Assembly (NCBI RefSeq): GCF_001183545.1
Contig: NZ_KQ236688.1
Span: 3,298,395-3,362,394 of the forward strand
Direction: 5' to 3'
From: Cellvibrio sp. pealriver
Lineage (GTDB): Bacteria; Pseudomonadota; Gammaproteobacteria; Pseudomonadales; Cellvibrionaceae
DNA length: 64,000 nucleotides
The stretch's first letter is position 1. Every line of letters starts with the position of its first letter. A model generated the notes under the pieces. That model searched no databases and was not told the origin of the DNA. It saw only the letters and a program-made list of their open reading frames with translations. Of the stretch, positions 17,983 to 27,259 are shown one piece after another. Position numbers and translations under genes: made by a program.

Positions 17983-19041
17983 TCAGGGATTGCGCACTTT
18001 ATCGTGAACAGCCAAAGCGCGATCAGCCTCTAAAACCAGTGCAAAACTCATTTTTTCGAAGGTGCGGAATACCATCAGCAGGCCAGCACGTTCATCAGGC
18101 AAAGCAATTTTGCCGCCTTTCACGCGATCAGTAACCACTTCACCTTTTTTATAAATCGCCATCACATTGCCGATCTGCAAACCCTCACGCTCACCGCGAT
18201 TGATAATCACAGTGTTGTACTTCCCAACTTGGGAAACACCACCTTCTACGGCAATGATTTGTGCTTCGATATCAACATCGGGGGCACTTGGGAAAAAGAT
18301 GGAATCGACAGAGCGGTCTTCACTGGGAAGGAGTTTGTCACCCGGGCGAACTTCCTCGTAGGTGCGCAAGACGTCCAATGTCGCTATGTCGTTATCGACT
18401 TTGGATATGGCAACCGTACCAATACCTTGGGCATAAACACCGAGGAACTCTTTGGTTACCGGATCTTTAAATACCTGACCTTGGCGATACAGACTGTAAT
18501 TGGCGTAATTGGCATCGAACTCGCCGCGTGCGTAAGCGCGATCACCTGCGCCAACAATCACGTGTTGTTGTTGCCCTGCAAGCATATAAGGCGCAGCCTC
18601 AAGCTCACCTTGGGCGACGATACGGCTGCGCGACAGGAACGCATCGATTTTATCGAGCGGAATGGTACTGATGGCTTCTTCGGTATTCTGGACACGGATG
18701 CTTGGGCTGAGTTTGATCGCACCATTCGTATTCACACCGCGCTCACCGGGAACCATTTTCAGGGTGCGTTCCAAAGTCAAACGTGGCTGGCCATCCAGAT
18801 AGATCAACTTGATCAAATCACCAGGGAAGATCAGATGAGGATTTTCAATATGGGGATTAACATGCCATATCTCCGGCCACAGCCAAGGGCTATTCAAAAA
18901 AGTGCCGGAAATATCCCACAGGGTATCGCCTTTTTTGACGGTGTATTCGTCAGGATGACCTGTCTTTAAGAGTGCATCGTCAGCCCAGGAAAAAAAGCTG
19001 ATGAGAGAAGCCGCAGCGACGGCCAGTAATATTTTTTTCAT
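17983..19041 (-). CDS. exported LysM peptidoglycan-binding protein
   Basis: A 352-residue protein with a signal peptide (MKKILLAVAAASLISFFSWA) and an N-terminal LysM domain at about residues 32-82 (EYTVKKGDTLWDISGTFL, then HLIFPGDLIKLIYLDG). The C-terminal region of about 250 residues (RSRIVAQGELEAAPYML, DKLLPSEDRS, VIINRGEREGLQIGNVMAIYKKG) is conserved with the LysM protein encoded between def and dprA in Pseudomonas. It should bind peptidoglycan in the periplasm; no catalytic domain is visible. AGGA precedes the ATG. It is divergent from def. Confidence 0.92.
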   Translation of the reverse strand: MKKILLAVAAASLISFFSWADDALLKTGHPDEYTVKKGDTLWDISGTFLNSPWLWPEIWHVNPHIENPHLIFPGDLIKLIYLDGQPRLTLERTLKMVPGERGVNTNGAIKLSPSIRVQNTEEAISTIPLDKIDAFLSRSRIVAQGELEAAPYMLAGQQQHVIVGAGDRAYARGEFDANYANYSLYRQGQVFKDPVTKEFLGVYAQGIGTVAISKVDNDIATLDVLRTYEEVRPGDKLLPSEDRSVDSIFFPSAPDVDIEAQIIAVEGGVSQVGKYNTVIINRGEREGLQIGNVMAIYKKGEVVTDRVKGGKIALPDERAGLLMVFRTFEKMSFALVLEADRALAVHDKVRNP

Positions 19042-19195
19042 AGAAACCGATCCTGTTTTATTCGGTCCTGGGGCAGATAGACGTATAATAATGAATTAAA
19101 GCCCATGCTGTTTCCATTTGCACCGCATAAATCCTGTGCGATCATCATGTTAGCAGCGGTTATTACCTTTTTACTAGAAGTTTGTCACAAACACT

Positions 19196-19705
19196 ATGGC
19201 CTTGTTACCTATCCTTGAATTTCCCGACCCACGGCTGCGTACTGTCGCCAAACCCGTCACAGAAGTGGATGACAGTATCCGCACATTGGTCGATGACATG
19301 TTTGAAACCATGTACGACGCTCCCGGTATCGGTTTGGCGGCATCGCAGATCAACGTCCATAAACGTGTAGTAGTTATAGACGTGAGTGAAGATAAATCCC
19401 AGCCACTGGTGTTTATCAATCCCGAAATTGAAGTGCTGGATCAGGAATTAAATGAATACGACGAAGGCTGCCTGTCAGTGCCTGGGTTCTATGAAACCGT
19501 CGTACGCCCCGGCCATATCCGGGTGAAAGCACTGGATCGCGATGGCAAACCGTTTGAAATGGAGCCTCAGGGATTGCTGGCGGTATGTATCCAACATGAG
19601 CTGGACCACCTCAATGGCAAACTGTTTGTAGATCATATATCGCCATTCAAACGCTCGCGTATCCGCACCAAGCTGGAAAAGAAACACAAGGCTGAGGCGC
19701 GTTAA
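19196..19705 (+). CDS. def: peptide deformylase
   Basis: A 169-residue metalloenzyme that removes the N-formyl group from nascent proteins. All three family motifs are intact: GIGLAASQ (motif 1), EGCLSVPG (motif 2, metal-binding Cys) and QHELDHLNG (motif 3, HExxH). Length and ends match type-1 deformylases. It is divergent from the LysM gene and is followed by a hairpin terminator (19723-19745) before fmt, so fmt may be only partly co-expressed. Confidence 0.98.
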   Translation: MALLPILEFPDPRLRTVAKPVTEVDDSIRTLVDDMFETMYDAPGIGLAASQINVHKRVVVIDVSEDKSQPLVFINPEIEVLDQELNEYDEGCLSVPGFYETVVRPGHIRVKALDRDGKPFEMEPQGLLAVCIQHELDHLNGKLFVDHISPFKRSRIRTKLEKKHKAEAR

Positions 19706-19722
19706 TACGCGCATTGCCAACC

Positions 19723-19745
19723 AAGGCGCCATGAGCGCCTTTTTT
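19723..19745 (+). terminator. intrinsic terminator between def and fmt
   Basis: 7-bp stem AAGGCGC (19723-19729) / GCGCCTT (19735-19741), loop CATGA, followed by a T tract to 19745. It lies 17 bp after the def stop and 28 bp before the fmt start. Confidence 0.75.
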
Positions 19746-19773
19746 ATTGCAAAAACAACTCGATAGGTCATCC

Positions 19774-20745
19774 ATGAGCCAAGGTTTGCGTATTATCTTT
19801 GCGGGTACACCAGAATTCGCCGCAGAACATCTAAAGGCGCTGCTGGGCAGCCACCATCACGTGATTGCCGTTTACTCCCAGCCAGACCGTCCGGCAGGGC
19901 GCGGTAAGAAACTGACCGCAAGTCCGGTAAAGGAAGTGGCGCTTGCCCATGCTATTCCCGTCTACCAACCGCTGAACTTCAAAAGCCCTGAAGCGGTCGC
20001 TGAGTTGGCATCGCTCAATGCTGATTTGATGGTGGTAGTCGCTTATGGTTTGATCCTGCCCAAAATCGTTTTGGATACGCCACGCCTCGGCTGCATTAAT
20101 GTCCATGCATCGATACTTCCGCGCTGGCGCGGCGCAGCACCTATCCAAAGAGCGATAGAGGCGGGTGATACTGAAACTGGTGTCACGATTATGCAAATGG
20201 ATGTAGGGCTGGATACAGGCGATATGCTGATAAAAGCATTTTGCCCGATTTTACCCGACGATACCGGCGGAAGCCTGCACGATAAGCTCATCCATATTGG
20301 AACACCAGCGCTGCTAGAAGCGCTCGATCTGATCCAATCCGGCCTCATCACACCGGAAAAACAGGACGACAGCCAATCCAATTACGCCCCCAAACTCAGC
20401 AAAGAGGAGGCCGCACTCAACTGGCAGTTGCCATCCGTCGAACTGGAGCGCAAGGTGCGCGCATTTAATCCTTTTCCTGTAGCCCATACCAAACTGGCGG
20501 GCGCAGGCGATGACCAGCGCATTCGAGTGTGGGCGGCCACATTCTCTACCCAAACCCACACGGCCAACCCCGGCAGCATTACCCGCATAGACCCCCAAGG
20601 GCTTTGGATTGCCTGTGCGCAGGGGCAACTGATCCTTGAGCAATTGCAATTGCCGGGAAAGAAAGCCATGACAGTGACTGAAATCCTGCGCGGCCATCCC
20701 GACCTATTTAAAGTGGGCGACCAAATGGAGCAACCTCCATGCTAA
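19774..20745 (+). CDS. fmt: methionyl-tRNA formyltransferase
   Basis: A 323-residue enzyme that formylates Met-tRNAi using 10-formyl-tetrahydrofolate. The N-terminal domain shows [27 protein letters not shown] (tRNA-contact loop), the catalytic [18 protein letters not shown], and [11 protein letters not shown]. The C-terminal OB-like domain contacts tRNA ([13 protein letters not shown]). The ATG at 19774 has AGGT upstream; the frame is open earlier but lacks support. It overlaps rsmB by 7 bp (ATGCTAA), so the two are translationally coupled. Confidence 0.98.
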   Translation: MSQGLRIIFAGTPEFAAEHLKALLGSHHHVIAVYSQPDRPAGRGKKLTASPVKEVALAHAIPVYQPLNFKSPEAVAELASLNADLMVVVAYGLILPKIVLDTPRLGCINVHASILPRWRGAAPIQRAIEAGDTETGVTIMQMDVGLDTGDMLIKAFCPILPDDTGGSLHDKLIHIGTPALLEALDLIQSGLITPEKQDDSQSNYAPKLSKEEAALNWQLPSVELERKVRAFNPFPVAHTKLAGAGDDQRIRVWAATFSTQTHTANPGSITRIDPQGLWIACAQGQLILEQLQLPGKKAMTVTEILRGHPDLFKVGDQMEQPPC

Positions 20746-22037
20746 GCGTGCGTGCAGCCGCGGCTCAGGTCATCGCGCAAATACTGAACGGTAGCGGCTC
20801 ACTTTCAAGCCTTTTGCCAACAATTTTGCCGAAAATTGCCGAAAATGATCGCTCTTTACTGCAAGAACTCTGCTTCGGCTGCTGCCGCCATCACCCCCAG
20901 CTTCATGCCTACACCGAATATCTGCTAGAAAAACCTTTGCGCGCGAAAGACAACGATGTACAGGCGTTGCTGCTGCTTGGCCTTTACCAATTGCTGCATA
21001 CACGCATCCCTGACCATGCCGCGATTGGTGAGACAGTAGAGGTGACCCGCCATATCAAAAAGCCTTGGGCGACCAATCTGGTAAATGGTGTTTTGCGCAA
21101 TTTCCAGCGCGATAGCGGCAAAATTACTGCTTTTTTCAGCGAAAATCGCGCCTTTCAAAGCAATCATCCCGCGTGGATGGAAGGTAGCATCCGTAAAAGC
21201 TGGCCAGAACAAGCCACACAAATCATGGCCGCCAATAACCAGCATCCGCCCTTCACGCTGCGCCTCAATACACACAACATCAGCCGCAGCGATTACCTCC
21301 AACTGCTGCAAGATACCGGGGTTAACGCCAAGCCCACGCCTTATAGCCCTTATGGCATCACACTGGAACATGCCTGCGACCCACGGCAACTACCCCATTT
21401 TAATGAGGGCTGGCTGAGCGTGCAGGATGAAGCAGCGCAATTGAGTGGCGATCTTCTGCAATTATCGCCAAATTTGCGGGTGTTGGATGCCTGTTGTGCA
21501 CCGGGTGGAAAAACCGGTCATTTACTGGAGCTGGAACCCAGCCTCAAGGTAACTGCGCTTGATGTAGAAGAGCGCCGCCTGCAGCGGGTGCGAGAAAATC
21601 TTGCCCGCCTGGGTGTGAGCGCAAATATTCTCTGTGGTGATGGCACTCGCCCGGCCGATTGGTGGGATGGCCAGTTGTTTGACCGCATACTGCTGGATGC
21701 CCCCTGTTCCGCCACCGGTATTGTGCGCCGCCATCCGGATATCAAAGTGCTGCGCACCCCGGAAGAAATTGACCGGCTGGGACAGTTGCAACATCAGTTA
21801 CTGCAAAGCCTCTGGCCATTGCTCAAGCCCGGCGGCGTGTTGCTCTATGCGACTTGCTCGATTATGCCCAAAGAAAATACGCGGGTTATCGAAGCCTTTT
21901 TGACACGCCACCATGATGCAAACTGCGACCAACTCGATGCCGATTGGGGCTTGATGCAACCCTGCGGCAGGCAACTATTACCGCAAGTGGATGGTCATGA
22001 CGGTTTTTACTACGCGCGTTTGCGTAAGGCCGCGTAA
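20739..22037 (+). CDS. rsmB: 16S rRNA m5C967 methyltransferase
   Basis: A 432-residue RsmB/Sun enzyme that methylates C967 of 16S rRNA. The N-terminal NusB-like RNA-binding domain (about 1-135) is followed by the SAM-dependent methyltransferase domain. Motifs: [18 protein letters not shown] (SAM binding), [16 protein letters not shown] with the conserved Cys of motif IV, and [11 protein letters not shown] with the catalytic Cys of motif VI. The start overlaps the end of fmt. trkA follows 111 bp later on the same strand, as in Pseudomonas. Confidence 0.97.
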   Translation: MLSVRAAAAQVIAQILNGSGSLSSLLPTILPKIAENDRSLLQELCFGCCRHHPQLHAYTEYLLEKPLRAKDNDVQALLLLGLYQLLHTRIPDHAAIGETVEVTRHIKKPWATNLVNGVLRNFQRDSGKITAFFSENRAFQSNHPAWMEGSIRKSWPEQATQIMAANNQHPPFTLRLNTHNISRSDYLQLLQDTGVNAKPTPYSPYGITLEHACDPRQLPHFNEGWLSVQDEAAQLSGDLLQLSPNLRVLDACCAPGGKTGHLLELEPSLKVTALDVEERRLQRVRENLARLGVSANILCGDGTRPADWWDGQLFDRILLDAPCSATGIVRRHPDIKVLRTPEEIDRLGQLQHQLLQSLWPLLKPGGVLLYATCSIMPKENTRVIEAFLTRHHDANCDQLDADWGLMQPCGRQLLPQVDGHDGFYYARLRKAA

Positions 22038-22148
22038 GGGTATAGCGACTATTATGTTGTTGGCTCCCGCGTGCAGGGCAACGTTGCGGAAATAAAAGCC
22101 ACAATGCAGAAGTAAAAAGTGACGATACGAAAATAAAACAGGCGAACT

Positions 22149-23534
22149 ATGAAAATTATCATTCTCGGTGCCGGACAAGTGGGTGGCAGTCTCGCGGAAC
22201 ATCTGGCGAGCGAATCGAATGACATCACCGTGATAGACACCGATGAAGCGCGATTGCGCGAACTGCGCGACCGACTGGATATCAGCGTCGTCACCGGCGA
22301 AGCCTCCCACCCGGATGTACTGGGGCAAGCAGGGGCGGAAGATGCTGACATGCTGGTCGCTGTCACCAGCGACGATGAGATCAATATGATCGCCTGTACC
22401 GTCGCCGAACATTTATTCCATACCCCCACCAAAATCGCGCGGGTACGCGCTACTTCCTACCTGACCCATCAGCAACTGTTTGAAAACGGCGCTATTCCGA
22501 TTGATGTACTCATAAGTCCTGAGCAGCTGGTATCGGAATACGTATTCCGCCTGATAGAACAGCCGGGTGCCTTGCAGGTGGTGGATTTTGCCGATGGCAA
22601 GGTTCAGCTGGTAGCGGTCAAGGCCTATCACGGTGGGCCATTGGTGGGGCAGGAATTGCGTTTTTTGCGCGAACATATGCCTTCCGTCGATACCCGTGTT
22701 GCGGCAATTTACCGGCGCAATCGCGCCATAATGCCGACCGGAACGACGGTGATCGAGGCCGATGACGAAGTGTTCTTTATCGCGGCAAAAGCCGATATCC
22801 GCGCGGTCATGAGTGAGCTGCGCCGCCTTGAAGTCGCTTATAAACGTGTGACTATCGCCGGTGGCGGGAATATCGGTTTGCGCCTGGCAAAGATGCTGGA
22901 GGGCAAATACAACGTGCGCGTCATCGAGTTCAACAAGCAACGCGCCATCCGCCTCTCTGAACAGCTGGAACGCGCGATTGTGATTCAGGGCAGCGCGTCA
23001 GATAAAGATTTGCTGATGGAAGAGAGCATTGAAGATACCGATGTGTTCCTCGCGCTCACCAATGACGACGAGGCCAATATCATGTCATCCATGCTCGCCA
23101 AGCGCTTGGGTGCACGCAAGGTGATGACGCTGATCAACAACCCGGCTTATGTAGATGTGGTTCAAGGCGGCGATATTGATATCGCCATCTCCCCGCAAAC
23201 CACTACGATTGGCAGTCTACTGACGCATGTGCGTCGCGGCGATATAGTGAATGTTCACTCACTGCGGCGCGGCGCGGCCGAGGCGATTGAGATCATCGCT
23301 CATGGCGACGCCAAATCATCCAAAGTAGTGGGCAAAGCATTGGAAGACATCGATCTTCCTGAAGGCGCAAACATCGGTGCGATTGTGCGACAGGGGCCGG
23401 ATGGCGATGAAGTGGTGATCGCCCACGACGACGTGGTAGTACAATCCGGCGACCATGTGATTATTTTCCTGCTGCAGAAAAAACACATCCGCGATGTTGA
23501 AAAGCTGTTCCAGGTGGGCTTCAGCTTTTTCTAG
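22149..23534 (+). CDS. trkA: Trk potassium uptake NAD-binding regulatory protein
   Basis: A 461-residue cytoplasmic subunit that gates TrkH/TrkG K+ channels. Two tandem RCK modules are visible. Each has a Rossmann NAD-binding motif ([16 protein letters not shown] near residue 4 and [16 protein letters not shown] near residue 234) and a C-terminal TrkA-C domain (about 140-220 and 370-455). Length matches the E. coli protein (458). No trkH or trkG is in the window, so the channel is encoded elsewhere. A hairpin lies 35 bp after the stop. Confidence 0.97.
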   Translation: MKIIILGAGQVGGSLAEHLASESNDITVIDTDEARLRELRDRLDISVVTGEASHPDVLGQAGAEDADMLVAVTSDDEINMIACTVAEHLFHTPTKIARVRATSYLTHQQLFENGAIPIDVLISPEQLVSEYVFRLIEQPGALQVVDFADGKVQLVAVKAYHGGPLVGQELRFLREHMPSVDTRVAAIYRRNRAIMPTGTTVIEADDEVFFIAAKADIRAVMSELRRLEVAYKRVTIAGGGNIGLRLAKMLEGKYNVRVIEFNKQRAIRLSEQLERAIVIQGSASDKDLLMEESIEDTDVFLALTNDDEANIMSSMLAKRLGARKVMTLINNPAYVDVVQGGDIDIAISPQTTTIGSLLTHVRRGDIVNVHSLRRGAAEAIEIIAHGDAKSSKVVGKALEDIDLPEGANIGAIVRQGPDGDEVVIAHDDVVVQSGDHVIIFLLQKKHIRDVEKLFQVGFSFF

Positions 23535-23569
23535 ACACTTATCCGGGAACAACTTCTTTACAGCACAAA

Positions 23570-23588
23570 GCACGCCGACAGGGCGTGC
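23570..23588 (+). terminator. hairpin after trkA, possible terminator
   Basis: 7-bp stem GCACGCC (23570-23576) / GGCGTGC (23582-23588) with a 5-nt loop. No T tract follows, so intrinsic termination is uncertain. Confidence 0.4.
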
Positions 23589-23691
23589 AATTGCCACACA
23601 ATATTCCCAACAACCGCTATGATGCGGCTTATTTTTGATCGAACGAATCGCTAGCACGAACTGACAGACCTCACCTGCACAGGAGCATCTC

Positions 23692-25110
23692 ATGGCAAAT
23701 ATCAAGACCCAATTAGTTGTACTCGGCAGCGGCCCCGGCGGATATTCCGCCGCATTTCGCGCGGCCGATTTAGGTTTGGACGTCACGCTGGTAGAGCGCT
23801 ACTCCAGCCTGGGTGGTGTCTGCCTGAACGTGGGATGTATTCCTTCCAAAGCACTGCTGCACGTTGCCGAAGTGATTAATGAAACCAAACACGCCAATAA
23901 CCTTGGCCTGAGCATAGGTGCTGTCAGTCACGATCTGGATAAGGTGCGCGCCTACAAGGATTCCGTGGTCAGCAAATTGGTATCCGGTGTCGGCGCTATG
24001 GCCAAAGGCCGCAAAGTGCGTGTGGTGGAAGGGCACGGCAGTTTTACCGGCAGCCATCAATTACAAGTCGTGAATGGCGGCGAAACCACATTGATCGACT
24101 TCGAACATGCGATCATCGCCGCTGGCTCACGCAGCGTGAAGTTACCCTTTATCCCCGAAGATCCTCGCATTTTTGACTCAACCGGCGCTCTTGAACTGCG
24201 CTCTGTACCCAACCGCCTGCTGGTAATTGGTGGCGGGATTATCGGGCTGGAAATGGCAACCGTTTACGAAGCGCTGGGCAGTAAAGTGACGGTGGTCGAA
24301 TTTGCTGACCAACTGGTACCCGCTGCCGACAAAGACCTTGTCGCGGTGTACAGCAAGTACAACAAAGACCGTTTCGAGGTTCTGCTCTCCACCAAAGTAG
24401 AATCAGTGACCGCCAAACCGGATGCCATTGCTGTCGCCTTCAGCGGCGCGCAAGCCCCGGCCACCCCGCGCGAGTTCGATGCGGTACTAGTCGCCGTAGG
24501 CCGCACTCCCAATGGCAAGCTGATTGGTGCCGATAAAGCCGGCGTGCATGTGGATGAACGCGGCTTTATCCCGGTGAACGCATACCTGCAAACCAATGTG
24601 CCGCACATCTATGCGATTGGCGACATCATCGGCCAACCCATGCTTGCCCACAAAGCAACTCATGAAGGCCATGCCGCTGCCGAAGGTGTTGCTGGCCATC
24701 CGCACAAATTTGAACCTATGGCGATCCCTTCTATCGCCTACACCAGCCCCGAGATTGCATGGGTTGGCCTGACTGAGAAAGAAGCCCAGCAAAAAGGGAT
24801 TGCATTCAAAACCGCGGTATTCCCCTGGAGTGCGAGTGGCCGTGCAATTGCTGCCGACCGCAGCGAGGGCAAGACCAAACTGATTTATGACCCTGCTACT
24901 GACCGTTTGATCGGTGCCGGGATTGTGGGTGTCCACGCCGGTGAGTTGCTGGGTGAATTGACGCTGGCGCTGGAGTTTGGCGCAAGTGTGGAAGACATCG
25001 CCCTGACCATCCACGCTCACCCGACCCTGCATGAATCCGTCGGTTTGGCGGCAGAATTGGGCGCAGGCACCATTACGGATTTGCCGAATCCAAAAGCAAA
25101 GAAAGCCTGA
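23692..25110 (+). CDS. lpdA: dihydrolipoyl dehydrogenase (E3)
   Basis: A 472-residue FAD/NAD disulfide oxidoreductase that reoxidises dihydrolipoamide of 2-oxoacid dehydrogenase complexes and the glycine cleavage system. It has the FAD-binding GSGPGGYSAAFRAADLG, the redox disulfide GGVCLNVGCIPSKALLH (Cys44 and Cys49), the NAD-binding VIGGGIIGLEMATVYEALGS, the IGDIIGQPMLAHKATHEG segment, and the C-terminal active-site HAHPTLHES. It has no N-terminal lipoyl domain. It stands alone here, without E1 or E2 genes, and ends at a strong hairpin. Family assignment is certain; which complex it serves is not visible. Confidence 0.95.
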   Translation: MANIKTQLVVLGSGPGGYSAAFRAADLGLDVTLVERYSSLGGVCLNVGCIPSKALLHVAEVINETKHANNLGLSIGAVSHDLDKVRAYKDSVVSKLVSGVGAMAKGRKVRVVEGHGSFTGSHQLQVVNGGETTLIDFEHAIIAAGSRSVKLPFIPEDPRIFDSTGALELRSVPNRLLVIGGGIIGLEMATVYEALGSKVTVVEFADQLVPAADKDLVAVYSKYNKDRFEVLLSTKVESVTAKPDAIAVAFSGAQAPATPREFDAVLVAVGRTPNGKLIGADKAGVHVDERGFIPVNAYLQTNVPHIYAIGDIIGQPMLAHKATHEGHAAAEGVAGHPHKFEPMAIPSIAYTSPEIAWVGLTEKEAQQKGIAFKTAVFPWSASGRAIAADRSEGKTKLIYDPATDRLIGAGIVGVHAGELLGELTLALEFGASVEDIALTIHAHPTLHESVGLAAELGAGTITDLPNPKAKKA

Positions 25111-25138
25111 TCTGACGCTATCTGTAGCCAAAAACGAC

Positions 25139-25173
25139 TAAGACAAAGGGAGCCTCAGGCTCCCTTTGTCTTA
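25139..25173. terminator. strong hairpin between convergent lpdA and flavin oxidase genes
   Basis: 16-bp perfect stem (25139-25154 with 25158-25173) around the triloop TCA. The convergent genes end at 25110 and 25196. No long T run follows on either strand, but the hairpin is very stable and probably ends both transcripts. Confidence 0.75.
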
Positions 25174-25195
25174 CCCGGGGTTTAACCACATCGTT

Positions 25196-26710
25196 CTAGC
25201 TCGCCTTTACCCCTTGGGGAATCCTGAAGAAACCGGTGGGATCATAGGTCGCCTTAACCTGTTGCAAGCGCGGGTAATTGGCACCGTAATAGGCTTGTGA
25301 CCAATCGCTAATGAGCGGATCTATGTAATTCACATAAGCGCCGCCGCTACTCCAGGGCTTCATGATCTGGCGGAAATTGTTTACCCAGGTTTGCGCTTTA
25401 TCCACCGTCGCATTAGACGTTCCTGCGGCGAAGTAGGTGTAGTACTCGATACTGAACAAAGCACCGCGATGGATAAATGCGGTTTCATCGGCTGCGATGT
25501 CATCAATCGCACCGCGCATCAGATCCATAATCATCATGCCGTAGTTACCTTGGGCAAAGCTGTCGGCAATGGCCTGCTTCATCACCAGCAATCCTGCCTC
25601 ATCAATCGGCTCATGGAAGAAGTCGGAACTTGCGGCAAAGGCATTGCGCTGGGCGCGCCCGGCGGGGTCATAACCAGCCACATAGCAGGCGGACGGATTA
25701 ACCGCGCAGCCGCCCAGCATGGTATCGCGGTAGCTATTGGTCGATTGGGTTTTGAAGAGTGGAGTGACTTTGGCGGCAAGCAGGAATTGTTGCCAGTAGA
25801 TGTCCATCTCCGCTTGGGAGCCAATACAAAATGCCCGGACGTACACCGACGGAGCGGCTGATCGACTATCCCATCCGGGAATGACCTGCGCCCAAATATG
25901 GTTGGGCAGCGTCTCTGGCCACGCCTGCCAGGCTGTCATTACCGCGACAAAATCGTTGAAGTCGAAATACGCTTCAAGGGTGGTGATATCGCTGGTGGTG
26001 TGGGTTTTGAACGTAAAACTGGTCACTACGCCGAAATTGCCACCGCCGCCGCCACGCAAAGCCCAGAACAGATCGGCATGGTTATTCGCATCACAGGTGA
26101 CCATGCGGCCATCAGCCAAGATCACATCAGCGGAGAGGAGGTTATCGCAGGTCAGGCCGTAGGCGCGGTCAACAATGCCGATGCCGCCGCCCTGGGTAAG
26201 GCCTGCAATCCCCACGCTCAGGCAGCTGCCTGCCGGGATCGCCACACCTTTGGCGGTCAGTTGGTCATAAACATCCACCAGTTTGGCACCAGCACCCACC
26301 ACCGCAGTGCCTTCGCCAACGCTGATCGCATTCATCTGCCCCAGCTCCAGCACAATGCCGCCTTCGCTGGTGGAATAACCCGCATAGCCGTGACCACCGC
26401 AACGCGGCACCAATGGCAGCTTATTGGTTTGCGCAAAAGCGAGCGCTTTCTGGACATCCTGCGCATTGCTACAACGCACTACCGCTGCGGGCTTGATGCT
26501 ATCAAAGCGGGTGTTGAAAACAGGGCGAAAATTATCGTACTGGCTATTGCCGGGGCGCAGCACAGTGCCCGCCAACTGGTTATCCAGGTCAGACCAAATA
26601 TCGCTCGCAGAAGAAGAACTACCACCAGAACTATCGCTGCCGCCTCCACCACCACAGGCGGTCAAGGCAGCAGACGCAAGGGACACTACAAGAAATTGCC
26701 GACGATCCAT
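25196..26710 (-). CDS. Tat-exported FAD-linked oxidase, berberine-bridge-enzyme type, predicted lipoprotein
   Basis: A 504-residue flavoprotein. The N-terminus MDRRQFLVVSLASAALTAC combines a twin-arginine start with a lipobox (LTAC, Cys19), followed by a Gly/Ser-rich linker to residue 35 or so. The PCMH-type FAD domain has VPRCGGHGYAGYS, whose His is the usual 8-alpha linkage, and GSCLSVGIAGLTQGGGIG, whose Cys aligns with the second, 6-S-cysteinyl, linkage; bicovalent FAD is therefore predicted. The C-terminal BBE segment (YYGANYPRLQQVKATYDPTGFF) is present. Relatives oxidise oligosaccharides, alkaloids or alcohols; the substrate here is unknown, a carbohydrate being plausible. The start has GAG upstream; the longer frame would bury the Tat motif. 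Confidence 0.9.
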   Translation of the reverse strand: MDRRQFLVVSLASAALTACGGGGGSDSSGGSSSSASDIWSDLDNQLAGTVLRPGNSQYDNFRPVFNTRFDSIKPAAVVRCSNAQDVQKALAFAQTNKLPLVPRCGGHGYAGYSTSEGGIVLELGQMNAISVGEGTAVVGAGAKLVDVYDQLTAKGVAIPAGSCLSVGIAGLTQGGGIGIVDRAYGLTCDNLLSADVILADGRMVTCDANNHADLFWALRGGGGGNFGVVTSFTFKTHTTSDITTLEAYFDFNDFVAVMTAWQAWPETLPNHIWAQVIPGWDSRSAAPSVYVRAFCIGSQAEMDIYWQQFLLAAKVTPLFKTQSTNSYRDTMLGGCAVNPSACYVAGYDPAGRAQRNAFAASSDFFHEPIDEAGLLVMKQAIADSFAQGNYGMMIMDLMRGAIDDIAADETAFIHRGALFSIEYYTYFAAGTSNATVDKAQTWVNNFRQIMKPWSSGGAYVNYIDPLISDWSQAYYGANYPRLQQVKATYDPTGFFRIPQGVKAS

Positions 26711-26814
26711 AATCACTCTTACCCGTATTGTTATCGGTGTTTGCAAACACCTGTGCTTATCGGATTCCAGAGCTGTAGTAGTGATTATTGATAGTTTTTA
26801 CCTGTAAATATGGA

Positions 26815-27198
26815 TCAGAGCACCATCACGCCATCGGCTTCAATCAAGGCTGCACGCGGCAACTGGTTGATGCCGACTGCCGCACGCGCGGGATAGGGCT
26901 GCTGGAAATACTGACCCATCACTTCATTCACAATCGGGAAATTGGCCAGATCCGTCAGGTAGATATTGAGCTTGACGATGTCCTTCAAACCACCACCGGC
27001 GGCATCGCATACCGCTGCCAGATTTTTAAACACCTGATGCGCCTGGGCTGCAAAATCGCCGTCCACCATTTGCATGGTTTTGGGATCCAGCGGGATTTGG
27101 CCCGACAAATAAACGGTATGGTTTACCTTCACGGCTTGAGAATAAGTCCCTATAGCGGCAGGGGCGTTATCACTGTGAATAATGGCTTTATTGGTCAT
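26815..27198 (-). CDS. ridA: RidA family enamine/imine deaminase
   Basis: A 127-residue trimeric deaminase that hydrolyses reactive enamines such as 2-aminoacrylate. Family features: [28 protein letters not shown], the active-site Arg in [18 protein letters not shown] and the C-terminal Glu. It lies 61 bp downstream of spoT on the same strand, the conserved gmk-rpoZ-spoT-ridA order of Pseudomonas and relatives. Confidence 0.96.
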   Translation of the reverse strand: MTNKAIIHSDNAPAAIGTYSQAVKVNHTVYLSGQIPLDPKTMQMVDGDFAAQAHQVFKNLAAVCDAAGGGLKDIVKLNIYLTDLANFPIVNEVMGQYFQQPYPARAAVGINQLPRAALIEADGVMVL

Positions 27199-27259
27199 GA
27201 GATAACCTTTGTGGGAGTGTTTAAAAAAGAAAGAAGAGCGAAAGTATAGAGGATTATGG

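Noticed and set aside
18229..18969. 246-codon plus-strand open frame
   Set aside because: Antisense to the LysM protein gene; no domain or start signal.
25898..26791. 297-codon plus-strand open frame
   Set aside because: It lies antisense to the flavin oxidase gene, has no ribosome site or domain, and its composition mirrors the real gene.
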